Of a DNA stretch of 64,000 nucleotides, positions 55,341 through 64,000 are shown piece after piece. Each line of letters opens with the position of its first letter. The stretch's first letter is position 1. Location: NCBI GenBank assembly GCA_902761625.1, contig CACWLH010000001.1, forward strand, positions 1 to 64,000. The letters run 5' to 3'. The DNA comes from an uncultured Erysipelotrichaceae bacterium. Its GTDB lineage: Bacteria; Bacillota_I; Bacilli_A; Erysipelotrichales; Erysipelotrichaceae. A program made the position numbers and the translations under genes. The notes beneath the pieces were generated by a model. It saw only the letters and a program-made list of their open reading frames with translations. It searched no databases and had not been told where the DNA came from.

Positions 55341-55895
55341 ATGAAAAAACTGATTCAGACAGCGGCTGCGGCGATGTGCCTGCTCGGCCTTGCCGGCTGC
55401 AAAGAAGAAGTCAAGATCACAGAAGCACAGGCGGCTGCACCGCTGGCCACCATGTTCTTTGACTATACTGTGAATGACGCCTATACAGAAACAACTCTCG
55501 CAGACAAATCCACATATGACGATTTCTGTTTCCTGGTTGTCGATATGACTGTGAAGAATACAACGGACAGCACCATCTCCATGAGCGATTCCGACTTCTG
55601 GATCGCATGGGGAGAAGGCGAGTATGATTATGATGCCCCGATTTCGGCCTATGGTGAAGATCCGGTTGTAAACAACGAACTGGAATCAGTTTATGAACTC
55701 GCTCCCGAAGAGGAGGTCAGAGGATCCCTCGTATTCATCGTTCCGGATGACAAAACATCCTTCGGACTGAAAACAGAAGACTATTATTCAACATCCGAAT
55801 CCGCGGAACCCGTTACCGGCGACACATATACAGTAAGCTTTACAATCGGGTCGGACGGCAGGCTTGTAATGCCTGAGCAGACAGCTGAAAACTGA
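55341..55895 (+). CDS. Hypothetical lipoprotein, DUF4352-like
   Basis: 184 residues. Lipobox LAGC (Cys near 20) after a hydrophobic signal. The mature part looks like a DUF4352/Ig-like beta-sandwich: VVDMTVKNTTDSTISMSDSDFWI has the typical D-x-T-V-x-N pattern, and the C-terminal VSFTIGSDG is the last strand. Anchored outside the membrane. RBS CGGAGGA. Confidence 0.8.
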   Translation: MKKLIQTAAAAMCLLGLAGCKEEVKITEAQAAAPLATMFFDYTVNDAYTETTLADKSTYDDFCFLVVDMTVKNTTDSTISMSDSDFWIAWGEGEYDYDAPISAYGEDPVVNNELESVYELAPEEEVRGSLVFIVPDDKTSFGLKTEDYYSTSESAEPVTGDTYTVSFTIGSDGRLVMPEQTAEN

Positions 55896-55955
55896 GCTTA
55901 AGGCTCTGCAGGCGTGGTATCTTCCCGGTTGTGCATCAGAAAGGAAGTACCGACA

Positions 55956-56126
55956 ATGAATTACACAGAAAAACGAACCATGTATGTGGTGGATTATGAA
56001 TGCGGAAGCTCTTCCATTCATGAATTCATGAACGGCATGGATCTCAAAGCCCTCGAAGCAGAGGCGCAGAACGGATTCGTACGGATCACAAATCTGATCT
56101 GTCTCGGTGAATCCGCGCGGAAATAA
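55956..56126 (+). CDS. Small hypothetical protein
   Basis: 56 residues, soluble, start at 55956 chosen for AAAGGAAG 8 bases upstream. Sequence MNYTEKRTMYVVDYECGSS... with one Cys pair far apart; no family recognised. It has its own hairpin terminator (56177-56206). Coding potential is supported by the RBS and a clean stop, but the length leaves some doubt. Confidence 0.5.
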   Translation: MNYTEKRTMYVVDYECGSSSIHEFMNGMDLKALEAEAQNGFVRITNLICLGESARK

Positions 56127-56176
56127 GTTCCGCAAAAAAGCGGCGGGATCAGACCCGCAGGCATATATGAATACAG

Positions 56177-56206
56177 CCGGCATGACATGAATGCCGGTTT
56201 TCATTT
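56177..56206 (+). terminator. Terminator of the small ORF
   Basis: CCGGCAT (56177-56183), loop GACATGA, ATGCCGG (56191-56197), then TTTTCATTT. Confidence 0.75.
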
Positions 56207-56274
56207 GGGATGAACACTGTTCTTTCTTGGCACATGAGTTTCCGATATAATATGTAGCGCACGGAGGCATTTGT

Positions 56275-59163
56275 ATGGAACTGAATACAGGCACAGAACT
56301 TCATGGTTTTAAAGTTGAACGCATCCGGGGGATTCCCGACTGCGGCGGTATTTTATATGAGATGATGCATCTGAAAACAGGTGCGCAGCTTTGCTGGATG
56401 AAACGCGATGATGAAAACAAAACCTTTGTCATTGCCTTCAAAACAATTCCGGAAAATGATACAGGCGTTTTCCACATTCTTGAGCACAGCGTGCTCAACG
56501 GTTCAAAGAAGTACCCGGTCAGAGAGCCGTTTGTCGAGCTGCTCAAATCAAGCATGCAGACGTTTCTGAATGCCTTTACCTATCCGGACAAAACCATGTA
56601 TCCGGTGTCTTCGCGCAATAAACGTGATTTCATGAACCTGATGTCAGTTTACCTGGATGCCGTTTTCAATCCCGCGATTTATGAAAATCCCAATATCTTC
56701 TATCAGGAGGGATGGCATTATGAAATCCGCGATGAACAGGATGAACCTGTATACAAAGGGGTTGTTCTGAATGAGATGAAAGGCGCATTCTCATCCGTGG
56801 ATGAGACGCTGGTTGATACGCTGAACCGGCAGCTGTTTCCGGACAACTGCTACAGATTTGTTTCCGGCGGTGATCCGGAACATATCACGGATCTCAGCTA
56901 TGAACAGTTCATCGAAACACACAAACGCTTCTATCATCCTTCCAATGCCCGTGTATTCCTGGATGGAAACATCGATATCGAGGAAACCCTCGGGTATATC
57001 GATGATGAGTATTTTTCAAAATATGAAAAAGAGGATTTTGATTTCGACATTCCGGTGCAGAAGCCCACAATGGTATCCTTAAGCCGCTACGAATATGAAA
57101 TCACTGAGGATGAGGATCCCAAAGACCGTACCATGATTGCGCTTGCCAAGGTTGTTTCCAGCTTTGAATGTCTGCAGAAAAATGTCGCCTGGACAGCATT
57201 GATTTCCGTGCTGGTCGGAAACAATGAATCCAAACTGAAGAAGGCAATCATTGACAGAGGTCTTGGAGAGGATGTTGAACTTGATCTGTTCGACGGAATT
57301 CAGCAGCCCTGGGCAGTGCTCACCATCCGCAACACCAATGAGGAAAACTACGAGGAGATCCGCCGCGTGATCCGTGAGACGGCGCAGGAGCTGATCGAAG
57401 AAGGAATCAGCCGCGAACAGCTGATCGCTTCGCTGAACATGATGGAATTCCGCTATCGTGAAAAACGTGAGCCGGCCGGTCTTTCCTATGCCCAAAGAGC
57501 GATGGACACATGGCTTTACGGCGGCGATCCGGCGATGAATCTCTGTGCATCGGATCTGTTTGAAACACTCAGACAGAAGGCATCCGAGGGCTATTATGAA
57601 GAGCTGCTCCGGGAGTTCCTTCTGGATGAGGATCATCTGAGTGCAGTCATCGCGGTTCCTTCGGCCACACTTCTGGAAGAAAAATCCAGGCAGGAAAAAG
57701 AAAAACTCCATGCCGCAAAAGAATCATGGCAGGAGAAGATATCCGATTATATTGAGCTCAACCGCAGACTGGATGTCTGGCAGCAGACACCCGACAGTGA
57801 AGAAGCGCTCTCCAGTCTTCCGAGACTTTCTCTGAGCGATGTTTCCCCGCTGCCTTATCAGGGACCGAAATATCGTGAAACAACGATCCGCGGTGTGCCC
57901 GCATTGATTTATGAAGAGGAGACAAGCGGCATCGTTTATCTCAACCTTTACTTCAATCTCGGCGGTATCACCAAGCAGTCGCTTCCGGCTCTGGGCTTTT
58001 ACAGCGGACTGCTCGGTTCCCTGCCGACAAAGAATAAATCTCTGGAAGATCTGCAGGAGGCGGTCAGACGTGATCTTGGCGCTCTGAGCTTCTTCCTGGA
58101 TGCCTACACCCCGTCGAAAACAAGGGATGCATGCATTCCGATGCTTTGTGTGGCCACTTCCGCTTTGAAGCAGAATATCCACAAGGCCGTTGAGCTGATT
58201 CTGGAAATCATCCATGAGACGGTTTTCGATCAGGAACAGATCCTCAATCTTCTGAAACAGGAGAATGAGAGCTATCGTCAGTCTCTGATCATGAACGGCC
58301 ACGGGGCGGCGATGCGCAGAGTCAGTGCCAGATGTTCCGCCGAAGGTGTATTCCGTGAATATGTCGGCGGATATGAATCCGCTCTGTTTGAAAAAGAGCT
58401 GGAAAATGATTATGAAAACCGGATCGACGCATTCATCAATGACTGTGAACTGTTCTCGGAAATCATCTTCTCTGCCGCAAGGCTGACCATGAGTATGACC
58501 GGTGAACATCAGGAACTGGCTGAAACTCTGATCGACGGACTGAACAAGATCGATGCGCAGCGTGCGAAAGTCCATTATCCTCTGGAAAAACCGGGAAAAG
58601 AGGCGATCGTGATACCGGCGGCTGTTTCATACAGTGCGGCCGGCATCAATCTGGCCGACATCGGCGGAAAATATGATCCCCGCATGCTGGTGATGTCTCA
58701 TATGATGTCCTTTGAATATCTCTGGAATACCGTAAGAGTGCAGGGCGGCGCCTATGGCACCGGGTTCAGTGTCAATATCAACGGCTCACTGGCAGCTTAT
58801 TCCTACCGTGATCCCAATCCGCTCAATGCCCTTGACGCTTATCGCAATGCGGCGAAATATCTGCGTGAGGAAACCGACGATGATATTGAACAGCTGATCA
58901 TCGGCGCACTTGCCTCAACCGAACCGCTGCTTTCGCCTTCCAGCGCAATCAGGGTGGAAGATACCAGATATTTCCGCGGCTCCACTTATGAAAGCAGATG
59001 TGAGGGCAGACAGAAAGTTCTGTCCATGAGCGCGGATGATCTGCGCGGATTTGCGGATCAGCTTGAGACGGCGATGAATGAGGCATCCGTATGTATCGTC
59101 GGCAGCCGCGAAACAATCAATGCGTGCGCGGACGAAAATCTGACCGAGCTGAAACCGTTATGA
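56275..59163 (+). CDS. Insulinase family (M16C) zinc peptidase, presequence-peptidase-like
   Basis: 962 residues. The inverted zinc motif HILEH (67-71) with a downstream ligand glutamate in VVLNEMKGA places it in M16. The length and two-half architecture match the M16C group (presequence peptidase, falcilysin), with the inactive second half beginning about residue 520 after a helical hinge. No signal peptide, hence cytosolic degradation of peptides is likely. RBS CGGAGG. It overlaps the esterase gene (ATGA). The operon stops at 59758. Confidence 0.94.
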   Translation: MELNTGTELHGFKVERIRGIPDCGGILYEMMHLKTGAQLCWMKRDDENKTFVIAFKTIPENDTGVFHILEHSVLNGSKKYPVREPFVELLKSSMQTFLNAFTYPDKTMYPVSSRNKRDFMNLMSVYLDAVFNPAIYENPNIFYQEGWHYEIRDEQDEPVYKGVVLNEMKGAFSSVDETLVDTLNRQLFPDNCYRFVSGGDPEHITDLSYEQFIETHKRFYHPSNARVFLDGNIDIEETLGYIDDEYFSKYEKEDFDFDIPVQKPTMVSLSRYEYEITEDEDPKDRTMIALAKVVSSFECLQKNVAWTALISVLVGNNESKLKKAIIDRGLGEDVELDLFDGIQQPWAVLTIRNTNEENYEEIRRVIRETAQELIEEGISREQLIASLNMMEFRYREKREPAGLSYAQRAMDTWLYGGDPAMNLCASDLFETLRQKASEGYYEELLREFLLDEDHLSAVIAVPSATLLEEKSRQEKEKLHAAKESWQEKISDYIELNRRLDVWQQTPDSEEALSSLPRLSLSDVSPLPYQGPKYRETTIRGVPALIYEEETSGIVYLNLYFNLGGITKQSLPALGFYSGLLGSLPTKNKSLEDLQEAVRRDLGALSFFLDAYTPSKTRDACIPMLCVATSALKQNIHKAVELILEIIHETVFDQEQILNLLKQENESYRQSLIMNGHGAAMRRVSARCSAEGVFREYVGGYESALFEKELENDYENRIDAFINDCELFSEIIFSAARLTMSMTGEHQELAETLIDGLNKIDAQRAKVHYPLEKPGKEAIVIPAAVSYSAAGINLADIGGKYDPRMLVMSHMMSFEYLWNTVRVQGGAYGTGFSVNINGSLAAYSYRDPNPLNALDAYRNAAKYLREETDDDIEQLIIGALASTEPLLSPSSAIRVEDTRYFRGSTYESRCEGRQKVLSMSADDLRGFADQLETAMNEASVCIVGSRETINACADENLTELKPL

Positions 59164-59759
59164 TCACAACCGAACTGATCAAAGGCAATGAGATTCTCAT
59201 TGTGATGTTTGCCGATGAATCCTTCGAACCTGAGAAGGATTTTGAGCCGTCGGTTCTGCTGGTAAAGAATTTTGACTGGAACCGGGATCTTTCTCCCTGG
59301 CCGGCCGCAAGAGTCTTCAAAAAAGGAGAGGATTTCGGCGGTCATGCGGATGAAACTCTGGCAGTGATTCTGGAGGCAATGGCAAAGATCGATTATCAGA
59401 AGGCGGTCATTGCCGGTTATTCCCTGGCCGGCCTGTTTGCCCTTTACGCATGTACGGTGACAGACAGATTCGATGCCTGTATCTCCGCTTCCGGCTCTCT
59501 CTGGTATGAAGGCTTTGACACATGGCTTAAGGAACATCCGCTGAAATGCGAAACGGTGTTTCTGTCACTGGGCGATACCGAAAAGAACACCCGCAATCCA
59601 AGGATGGCGAAAGTGGAGGAGAAAACAAAAGAGGCATATGCGCTGATCTCGTCATATACCTCATGCGAAATGCAGATGAATCCGGGCGGACATTTCAATG
59701 ATCCCCATGGCCGCCTGATGAATGCAATCCGGCGCACAATCGGGAAATTCAACCTTTAA
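59160..59759 (+). CDS. Alpha/beta hydrolase (esterase-like)
   Basis: 199 residues. GYSLAGLFALYA gives the nucleophile serine (about residue 89), and the C-terminal GGHFNDP the histidine (about 179). It resembles the esterase/DUF-type hydrolases with SGSLWYEGF. The ATG at 59160 overlaps the M16 peptidase stop; a longer frame inside that gene is not used. Substrate unknown; coupling to the peptidase may be only transcriptional. Confidence 0.82.
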   Translation: MITTELIKGNEILIVMFADESFEPEKDFEPSVLLVKNFDWNRDLSPWPAARVFKKGEDFGGHADETLAVILEAMAKIDYQKAVIAGYSLAGLFALYACTVTDRFDACISASGSLWYEGFDTWLKEHPLKCETVFLSLGDTEKNTRNPRMAKVEEKTKEAYALISSYTSCEMQMNPGGHFNDPHGRLMNAIRRTIGKFNL

Positions 59760-59785
59760 ACCGTGTCTTACGACGCGGTTTTTTT
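59758..59785 (+). terminator. Terminator of the M16 peptidase/esterase operon
   Basis: AAACCGTGTC with GACGCGGTTT (59758-59781), loop TTAC, T-run of 7 bases. Confidence 0.85.
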
Positions 59786-59969
59786 GCATGCATGGCCACG
59801 GTTCTGGTATGCACGAATAAAATGTAAGCGCATGCATACATAAAAGATGGCTGGAATGTAAAAAAGTCCCATAAAAAACGTACTTTTATTAATTCTATGC
59901 ATGATTTAGTTGACAATTCATGCTATAAAAAATTGACATTTTGGGAAATATTGCAATTGGTGCATTTTG

Positions 59970-59998
59970 TTGGATTTTTGAATGATCATGCTTATAAT
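59970..59998 (+). promoter_or_regulatory. Promoter of the 60048 gene
   Basis: TTGGAT (59970-59975), 17-base spacer, TATAAT (59993-59998). The AT-rich upstream stretch (59790-59969) holds repeated ATGCAT-type words and a partial cre-like TGTAAGCGCATGCA (59823-59836); no gene is seen there. Confidence 0.7.
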
Positions 59999-60047
59999 GG
60001 AATAGTCAATTTTATATGAATCACACTGATTCACCGGAGGATATTCC

Positions 60048-60920
60048 ATGGCAATCACAGCAATTCTCAGTTCCAAACTCGACAATCGCAGCAACGTGGA
60101 TGACTGCACATTCAACGGTTATCTTGAAGACTATCTTAATATGGAGGATACTGATCTGGATCCTGTTCTCAGAGAGGCATTTGCAGGAATACAGGCAAAC
60201 GCAGTTGATACCAGGATTTGCGTCGGTCTTAGAAGTGAGATCAACAACGATGCCATCAGCAATCAGATTATCCGTTACAAGGATGTTTTCAAACTGAACG
60301 GCAAGCCGCTCATCTATCCGTACATTCTTTATGTTCAGAAAGATGAGGAGGAAAGAGCCCTTCTGGTTGTTCCGTATACAAAATATGGTTTCATCAAGGC
60401 AAAAGGTCTGTATTACTGCATGACTGAGCCGGGCAGCGAATTCATTGAATGCAAGAATGAAATCGTCGCCATCTGCTCCGACAAGGCGGAAGACATTGTC
60501 AAGGCATTCGACGGTCTGTTCTCCCAGCGCGCAGGCGCTCTGCAGAGAAACATCGACGGACGCTTCTTCCGCAATTATGAAGATCTCAGAACAGCCGCGA
60601 TCGCAGCCGCTGAGCAGATCAAGAAGGAAGCACCCGCCGTTCTGGCCTCTCTTGAAGACAGAACAGAAAAGATCTATGAGTATGTGGTCAACTGGTTCCT
60701 GCTCAAGAAGGTTCTCTATGTTCAGTACATGGTCAACAAGAACATTCTCAACACCGTTCACGAGGGCAATGTCAAGAAACAGAGAAACCAGGCGAAGCTG
60801 AATGCGGATGAAATCACCTTCATGAGCTACTCTGAAATGTGGAGAACAACCGGCGTCACAGAAGAGGAACCGGCTGAAGAAACCGCTGCCAAAGCACCTG
60901 AAGAAACAGCAGCTGAATAA
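60048..60920 (+). CDS. Hypothetical protein with Ala/Glu-rich tail
   Basis: 290 residues, soluble, no family recognised. A compact alpha/beta N-terminal part (about 1-150) is followed by helices (about 165-245) and a low-complexity acidic tail (EEPAEETAAKAPEETAAE). RBS CGGAGG. Strong promoter and perfect terminator. It precedes the XpaC-like/AAA pair, and the three may form one functional set, but a terminator separates it from them. Confidence 0.7.
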   Translation: MAITAILSSKLDNRSNVDDCTFNGYLEDYLNMEDTDLDPVLREAFAGIQANAVDTRICVGLRSEINNDAISNQIIRYKDVFKLNGKPLIYPYILYVQKDEEERALLVVPYTKYGFIKAKGLYYCMTEPGSEFIECKNEIVAICSDKAEDIVKAFDGLFSQRAGALQRNIDGRFFRNYEDLRTAAIAAAEQIKKEAPAVLASLEDRTEKIYEYVVNWFLLKKVLYVQYMVNKNILNTVHEGNVKKQRNQAKLNADEITFMSYSEMWRTTGVTEEEPAEETAAKAPEETAAE

Positions 60921-60930
60921 GCATGATACA

Positions 60931-60956
60931 AAAAAGGTCAGAGATGACCTTTTTTA
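60931..60956 (+). terminator. Perfect terminator after the 60048 gene
   Basis: AAAAAAGGTCA (60931-60941), loop GAGA, TGACCTTTTTT (60946-60956). Confidence 0.92.
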
Positions 60957-61025
60957 GTATCCGTACTGATTCGAAGCGTCAGTGATTATGTTATAATTTC
61001 AGATGATTACATGTGAGGAAACGAA

Positions 61026-62009
61026 ATGAGAGATCGAGGAAATGGTGGCTTTTTCTGGTTTATCTTTTTAATATTGATATTCTCCGGCGGACTCGGAGCG
61101 CTTTTTCCGCTGCTGATGATTATCGGTGTGGTCATGGCAATTACCATGGGAGCTGTGCACACATCCAACCGTCAGGAAAGTATCCGCAATGAATCATACA
61201 GAAGAGCCGACAATTATTACCGCGCAGGCAGCGCCAAAAAATATTCCGCCGCACAGATGGCAAAAATCAATGTTTATCTGCGCAGCTGGTTCCGTACAAG
61301 AAGATCCCTTCCGATCGGTTCAAATATCGATCTGAGAATCCATGGCGAGCGTTATGCAAGCCTGGCCAGTCTGGATGTTTACCGCAACAACACATTCATC
61401 TGTTCACTGAGCGATTTCGGCAGAAGATATCCGGATTCCTACAATGAGATTCTCAAGGAGCTCGCATCGCTTTCCGAACAGGGACATGCGCCGGAAGCGG
61501 AAGTGATTGATGTCACGGCGGCTGAACCGGTCAGACCGAAGCAGGAACAGAAGGCCGAGGAGAAGAAACCGGAAGAAAAGAAGTCTCTGACCTCCCAGGA
61601 TTTCATCAATGAGATCAATCAGCTCAATGATGACATTCCGGATGAGAACATCTCCAACGGACTGTATGAAACCTGTGCGCTTCTCAAGCAGATCCAGACA
61701 CTTGAAGAGCGTTTCCCGGCTTCAAAGGAAAAACTGAAGAAATTATATGAATACTATCTGCCGATTCTGGTCAGAATTCTCAAGCAGTATGACAACCTTC
61801 AGGCAGCTCAGACTGATCCTTCCTATGAAACCACCAAGGAAAAGCTCACCAGAACAATTTCGCTCATCAATGATGCGATGAAGACGATTATTTCCAGTCT
61901 GACTGATCAGGACTTTATCAATCTTTCCGCTGATATTTCCACCCTTGAGGCGGTATTGCAGAAAGACGGCCTGACCAGCGACGGACAGCTTCCGAAACGG
62001 GGGTATTGA
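61026..62009 (+). CDS. XpaC-like (5-bromo-4-chloroindolyl phosphate hydrolysis family) membrane protein
   Basis: 327 residues. A hydrophobic N-terminus (about 9-45) is followed by a soluble part, a Lys/Glu-rich linker (about 165-190) and a helical C-terminal domain with LYEYYLPILVRILKQYDNL, the hallmark of XpaC-type proteins, which neighbour TelA/toxic-anion-resistance genes in Firmicutes. Not an enzyme by any visible motif. RBS GTGAGGAA. The AAA gene begins 3 bases after the stop, so they are co-transcribed. Confidence 0.75.
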   Translation: MRDRGNGGFFWFIFLILIFSGGLGALFPLLMIIGVVMAITMGAVHTSNRQESIRNESYRRADNYYRAGSAKKYSAAQMAKINVYLRSWFRTRRSLPIGSNIDLRIHGERYASLASLDVYRNNTFICSLSDFGRRYPDSYNEILKELASLSEQGHAPEAEVIDVTAAEPVRPKQEQKAEEKKPEEKKSLTSQDFINEINQLNDDIPDENISNGLYETCALLKQIQTLEERFPASKEKLKKLYEYYLPILVRILKQYDNLQAAQTDPSYETTKEKLTRTISLINDAMKTIISSLTDQDFINLSADISTLEAVLQKDGLTSDGQLPKRGY

Positions 62010-62012
62010 TCA

Positions 62013-64000
62013 ATGGCTGACAGAGACCGCAGAAGAGATGAAAAAGAGCGCCTCTGGAATGAGGTGCTCGGCAGAAAGCGTGCCTATGAAAATGAAAACA
62101 GCGGCGAGGATATTGTCCTCACCGTTGAAGAGCATGCAAAACATTCCAACGAAACAATCAAAAGCGCTCAGAACGCGATGGATGAACTGAATAAAATCCT
62201 GAAAAAGCAGCAGAAGGATCTGGAAAACCTCAGCATTGAGATGAACCAGGCAAAGGAAAACCGGATTGATCCGTCTTTGATGGATATGGATCAATTGGAA
62301 AAAGATCTGCAGATGGATTTCGGCATGAAGCAGGAAAAACAGGAGAAACCCGAACCTGTGAGCGCTGCGCAGGCCCAGCCCAAGAGTATTGATCCGGCTG
62401 ATTTTGACTATGCGGTTCTGCAGGTCAATCAGGCTGTGCCCGGACAATATGATGCCATCCGCCAGCTGGTGACGGCATTCAGACGCCCCTATGTCATGGG
62501 CGTGAGCGCAGGCAAGCCGAAAAACGTGATGATTGTCAACGGACCTTCGGGCTCCGGCAAACATGAGGCCATTGCCAAAACGGCAAGAGCGCTCTATGAA
62601 AAGCAGGTGATTTATTCCGATCAGGTCTACACGATTGATATGAGCCGTTACACCAGCGGTTCGCAGGAACAGATCTTCCTTCAGGACCTCTATGAGGAGA
62701 TCTCCGGAACCGGAAATGTGATCTGTTTCGAACATTTCGAATCCGGCTTCCCGGCATTTTTGAGAATGGTCAACTCCCTGGCCGTGGACGGCAAGGTCAT
62801 TCTCAACAAACGATATGTGCTTTCCAAAGGCGTACTGGTTGAGAATCAGACCGGACTTGTCAAGGACAGTGTCGATTCTCTCAGTGCGGAAGGAAAATAT
62901 CTTGTCTTTGTGACAACCGAAAAGACTTCCAAGGTACAGGATGCCTTCGGTGCCAGCTTCATGTATCACGTGCTTGACACCGTCACATTCCAGAAGCTCG
63001 ATGACGAAAGTGTCAGACAGATCATCGACAAAGAATGCACCGCTCTGATCAGAAAAGCAAAGGACAATCTCAAGGCTGAGATCACGGTCAATGATGAGAT
63101 CAGACAATGGGTCGCATCTCATTATGACAAGACCCAGGGCTCCTATGCCATTCACCAGCTCTTCTATGATTTCTATGTTTCCCTGAGTGAAATGGCTCTG
63201 AAGGAAAATGATTTCAAGGATGATCCGATCACGCTTTCTGTCAGAGACGATATTCCTTACGGCACATGCGCACATATGGAAGTCCGTCTTTCCCGCTCGA
63301 AAAACAGCGAGGAGGAAATCGCTGCGGTCAACGCCGAACTCGATCAGATTGTCGGTCTGGACATGGTCAAGAACTATATCCGTTCCCTGCAGTCCCATAT
63401 CGCCGTTCAGCAGAAGAGACGCGAACAGGGCATGAAGACAGCCGAAGTCTCCAAGCATATGATCTTCACCGGAAATCCCGGCACCGGCAAAACCACCATT
63501 GCCCGTCTGATTTCCAGATATATGAAAGCGATCGGTGCCCTCTCCCAGGGCCAGCTTGTCGAAGTCACCAGAGCGGATCTGGTTGCCCAGTATGTCGGCC
63601 AGACAGCTCCGCTGACCATGTCGGTCATCAAGTCCGCGATCGGCGGCGTGCTCTTCATTGATGAAGCCTATTCCCTTTACAGAGGAAAGGATGATTCCTT
63701 CGGACTGGAAGCGATCGATACGCTGGTCAAGGCGATGGAAGACAACCGTGAGGACCTGATTGTCATCCTGGCCGGATACAAGAAGGAAATGGCAGGCTTC
63801 CTGGAAGCCAACTCCGGTCTGAAATCCAGATTCCCGAATCTGATCAACTTCGACGATTACACCGGACTTGAACTGCGCAAGATCGCCGAAATCCAGGCGA
63901 AATCCAAAGGCTATGTCATTGACCAGGCTGCTCTGGAACCGCTGGAAAAATACTTCGACGAAGTGCAGTCGATCAATTCCGCCGAAGCCGGCAACGGCCG
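62013..64000 (+). CDS. Two-module AAA ATPase, CbbX/SpoVK-like (partial at window end)
   Basis: Open from the ATG at 62013 to the window edge (662 codons, no stop). N-terminal coiled coil (about 15-110), then a first AAA-like module with GPSGSGKH (about 177-184), where the usual Ser/Thr after GK is His, so nucleotide hydrolysis is doubtful. The second module is canonical: GNPGTGKTT (about 487-495), FIDEAY (about 548-553), LAGYK and SRFPN, as in CbbX, SpoVK and type VII EccA. It probably remodels a protein partner, perhaps the adjacent XpaC-like protein. RBS is weak (GGGGGTATTGATCA). Confidence 0.85.
   Translation, partial: MADRDRRRDEKERLWNEVLGRKRAYENENSGEDIVLTVEEHAKHSNETIKSAQNAMDELNKILKKQQKDLENLSIEMNQAKENRIDPSLMDMDQLEKDLQMDFGMKQEKQEKPEPVSAAQAQPKSIDPADFDYAVLQVNQAVPGQYDAIRQLVTAFRRPYVMGVSAGKPKNVMIVNGPSGSGKHEAIAKTARALYEKQVIYSDQVYTIDMSRYTSGSQEQIFLQDLYEEISGTGNVICFEHFESGFPAFLRMVNSLAVDGKVILNKRYVLSKGVLVENQTGLVKDSVDSLSAEGKYLVFVTTEKTSKVQDAFGASFMYHVLDTVTFQKLDDESVRQIIDKECTALIRKAKDNLKAEITVNDEIRQWVASHYDKTQGSYAIHQLFYDFYVSLSEMALKENDFKDDPITLSVRDDIPYGTCAHMEVRLSRSKNSEEEIAAVNAELDQIVGLDMVKNYIRSLQSHIAVQQKRREQGMKTAEVSKHMIFTGNPGTGKTTIARLISRYMKAIGALSQGQLVEVTRADLVAQYVGQTAPLTMSVIKSAIGGVLFIDEAYSLYRGKDDSFGLEAIDTLVKAMEDNREDLIVILAGYKKEMAGFLEANSGLKSRFPNLINFDDYTGLELRKIAEIQAKSKGYVIDQAALEPLEKYFDEVQSINSAEAGNG

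Noticed and set aside
62010-63458. 482-codon minus-strand open frame opposite the AAA ATPase
   Set aside because: The plus strand carries Walker A/B motifs of a real ATPase in the same stretch; the minus frame has no family motif and a His/Leu/Asp-skewed composition typical of antisense frames in this genome.

Overview
The window is a 64 kb stretch of low-to-mid-GC Firmicutes chromosome. Gene order (mnmE, tatD, rnmV, rsmA, ispE, glmU, prs; tmk, holB, ricT, rsmI; mutL, miaA), the absence of sporulation genes, cellobiose-type PTS genes with GH1 6-phospho-beta-glucosidases, and many small zinc-ribbon and Cof-type HAD proteins suggest a host-associated member of the Erysipelotrichia. That placement is an inference from style, not from a marker gene. 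About 60 protein genes are supported. No tRNA, rRNA or CRISPR array was seen.

Layout. 0-5.5 kb: PTS permease and 6-phospho-beta-glucosidase, then a C-domain-less pyruvate kinase relative, an esterase and a small membrane protein. 5.5-9 kb, minus strand: zinc ribbon, flotillin with a long attenuator-like leader, DEAD-box helicase. 9-17 kb: core tRNA/rRNA modification, isoprenoid and nucleotide-sugar genes, interrupted between a one-domain GlmU and prs by an IS200/IS605-type element carrying tnpB and an omega-RNA-like right end. 17-20.4 kb: cell-wall enzymes (L,D-transpeptidase, GH25 muramidase). 20.4-27.5 kb: mutL-miaA, a Bax-inhibitor-like protein, CpXC protein, 5'-nucleotidase. 27.6-32.6 kb: an RpiR-controlled divergon (NIF3-like and rpiR against a PTS permease and a metallo-hydrolase), then an auxin-efflux-type carrier. 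32.6-38 kb: a candidate C-rich small RNA, a uridine-kinase-like protein, hypothetical proteins, trkA-trkH. 38-44.1 kb: two Cof phosphatases, a duplicated phosphoglycerate-mutase-like protein, VanZ, LysR, a candidate 180-nt RNA, a lipoprotein. 44.2-46.8 kb: TPP riboswitch-thiT, recQ. 46.8-52.9 kb: second GH1 enzyme, tmk-holB-ricT-rsmI-prsW. 53-64 kb: FHA and zinc-ribbon/TPR envelope proteins, M16 peptidase with esterase, and a three-gene set ending in a two-module AAA ATPase cut by the window edge.

Regulation is the most interesting layer. (1) The flotillin gene has a roughly 250-nt leader with mutually exclusive antiterminator and terminator hairpins. (2) Its promoter carries the palindrome GACCGNCGGTC, and the same palindrome in the same promoter position sits before a candidate ~110-nt RNA with CCCCC and UCCCC motifs. 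(3) At least five genes have a -10 hexamer exactly 6 nt before the ATG and no Shine-Dalgarno sequence, the signature of leaderless mRNAs. (4) A second candidate RNA of ~180 nt has its own promoter, an exposed anti-Shine-Dalgarno loop and a terminator. All rest on reading the sequence by eye and need RNA data or covariance searches.
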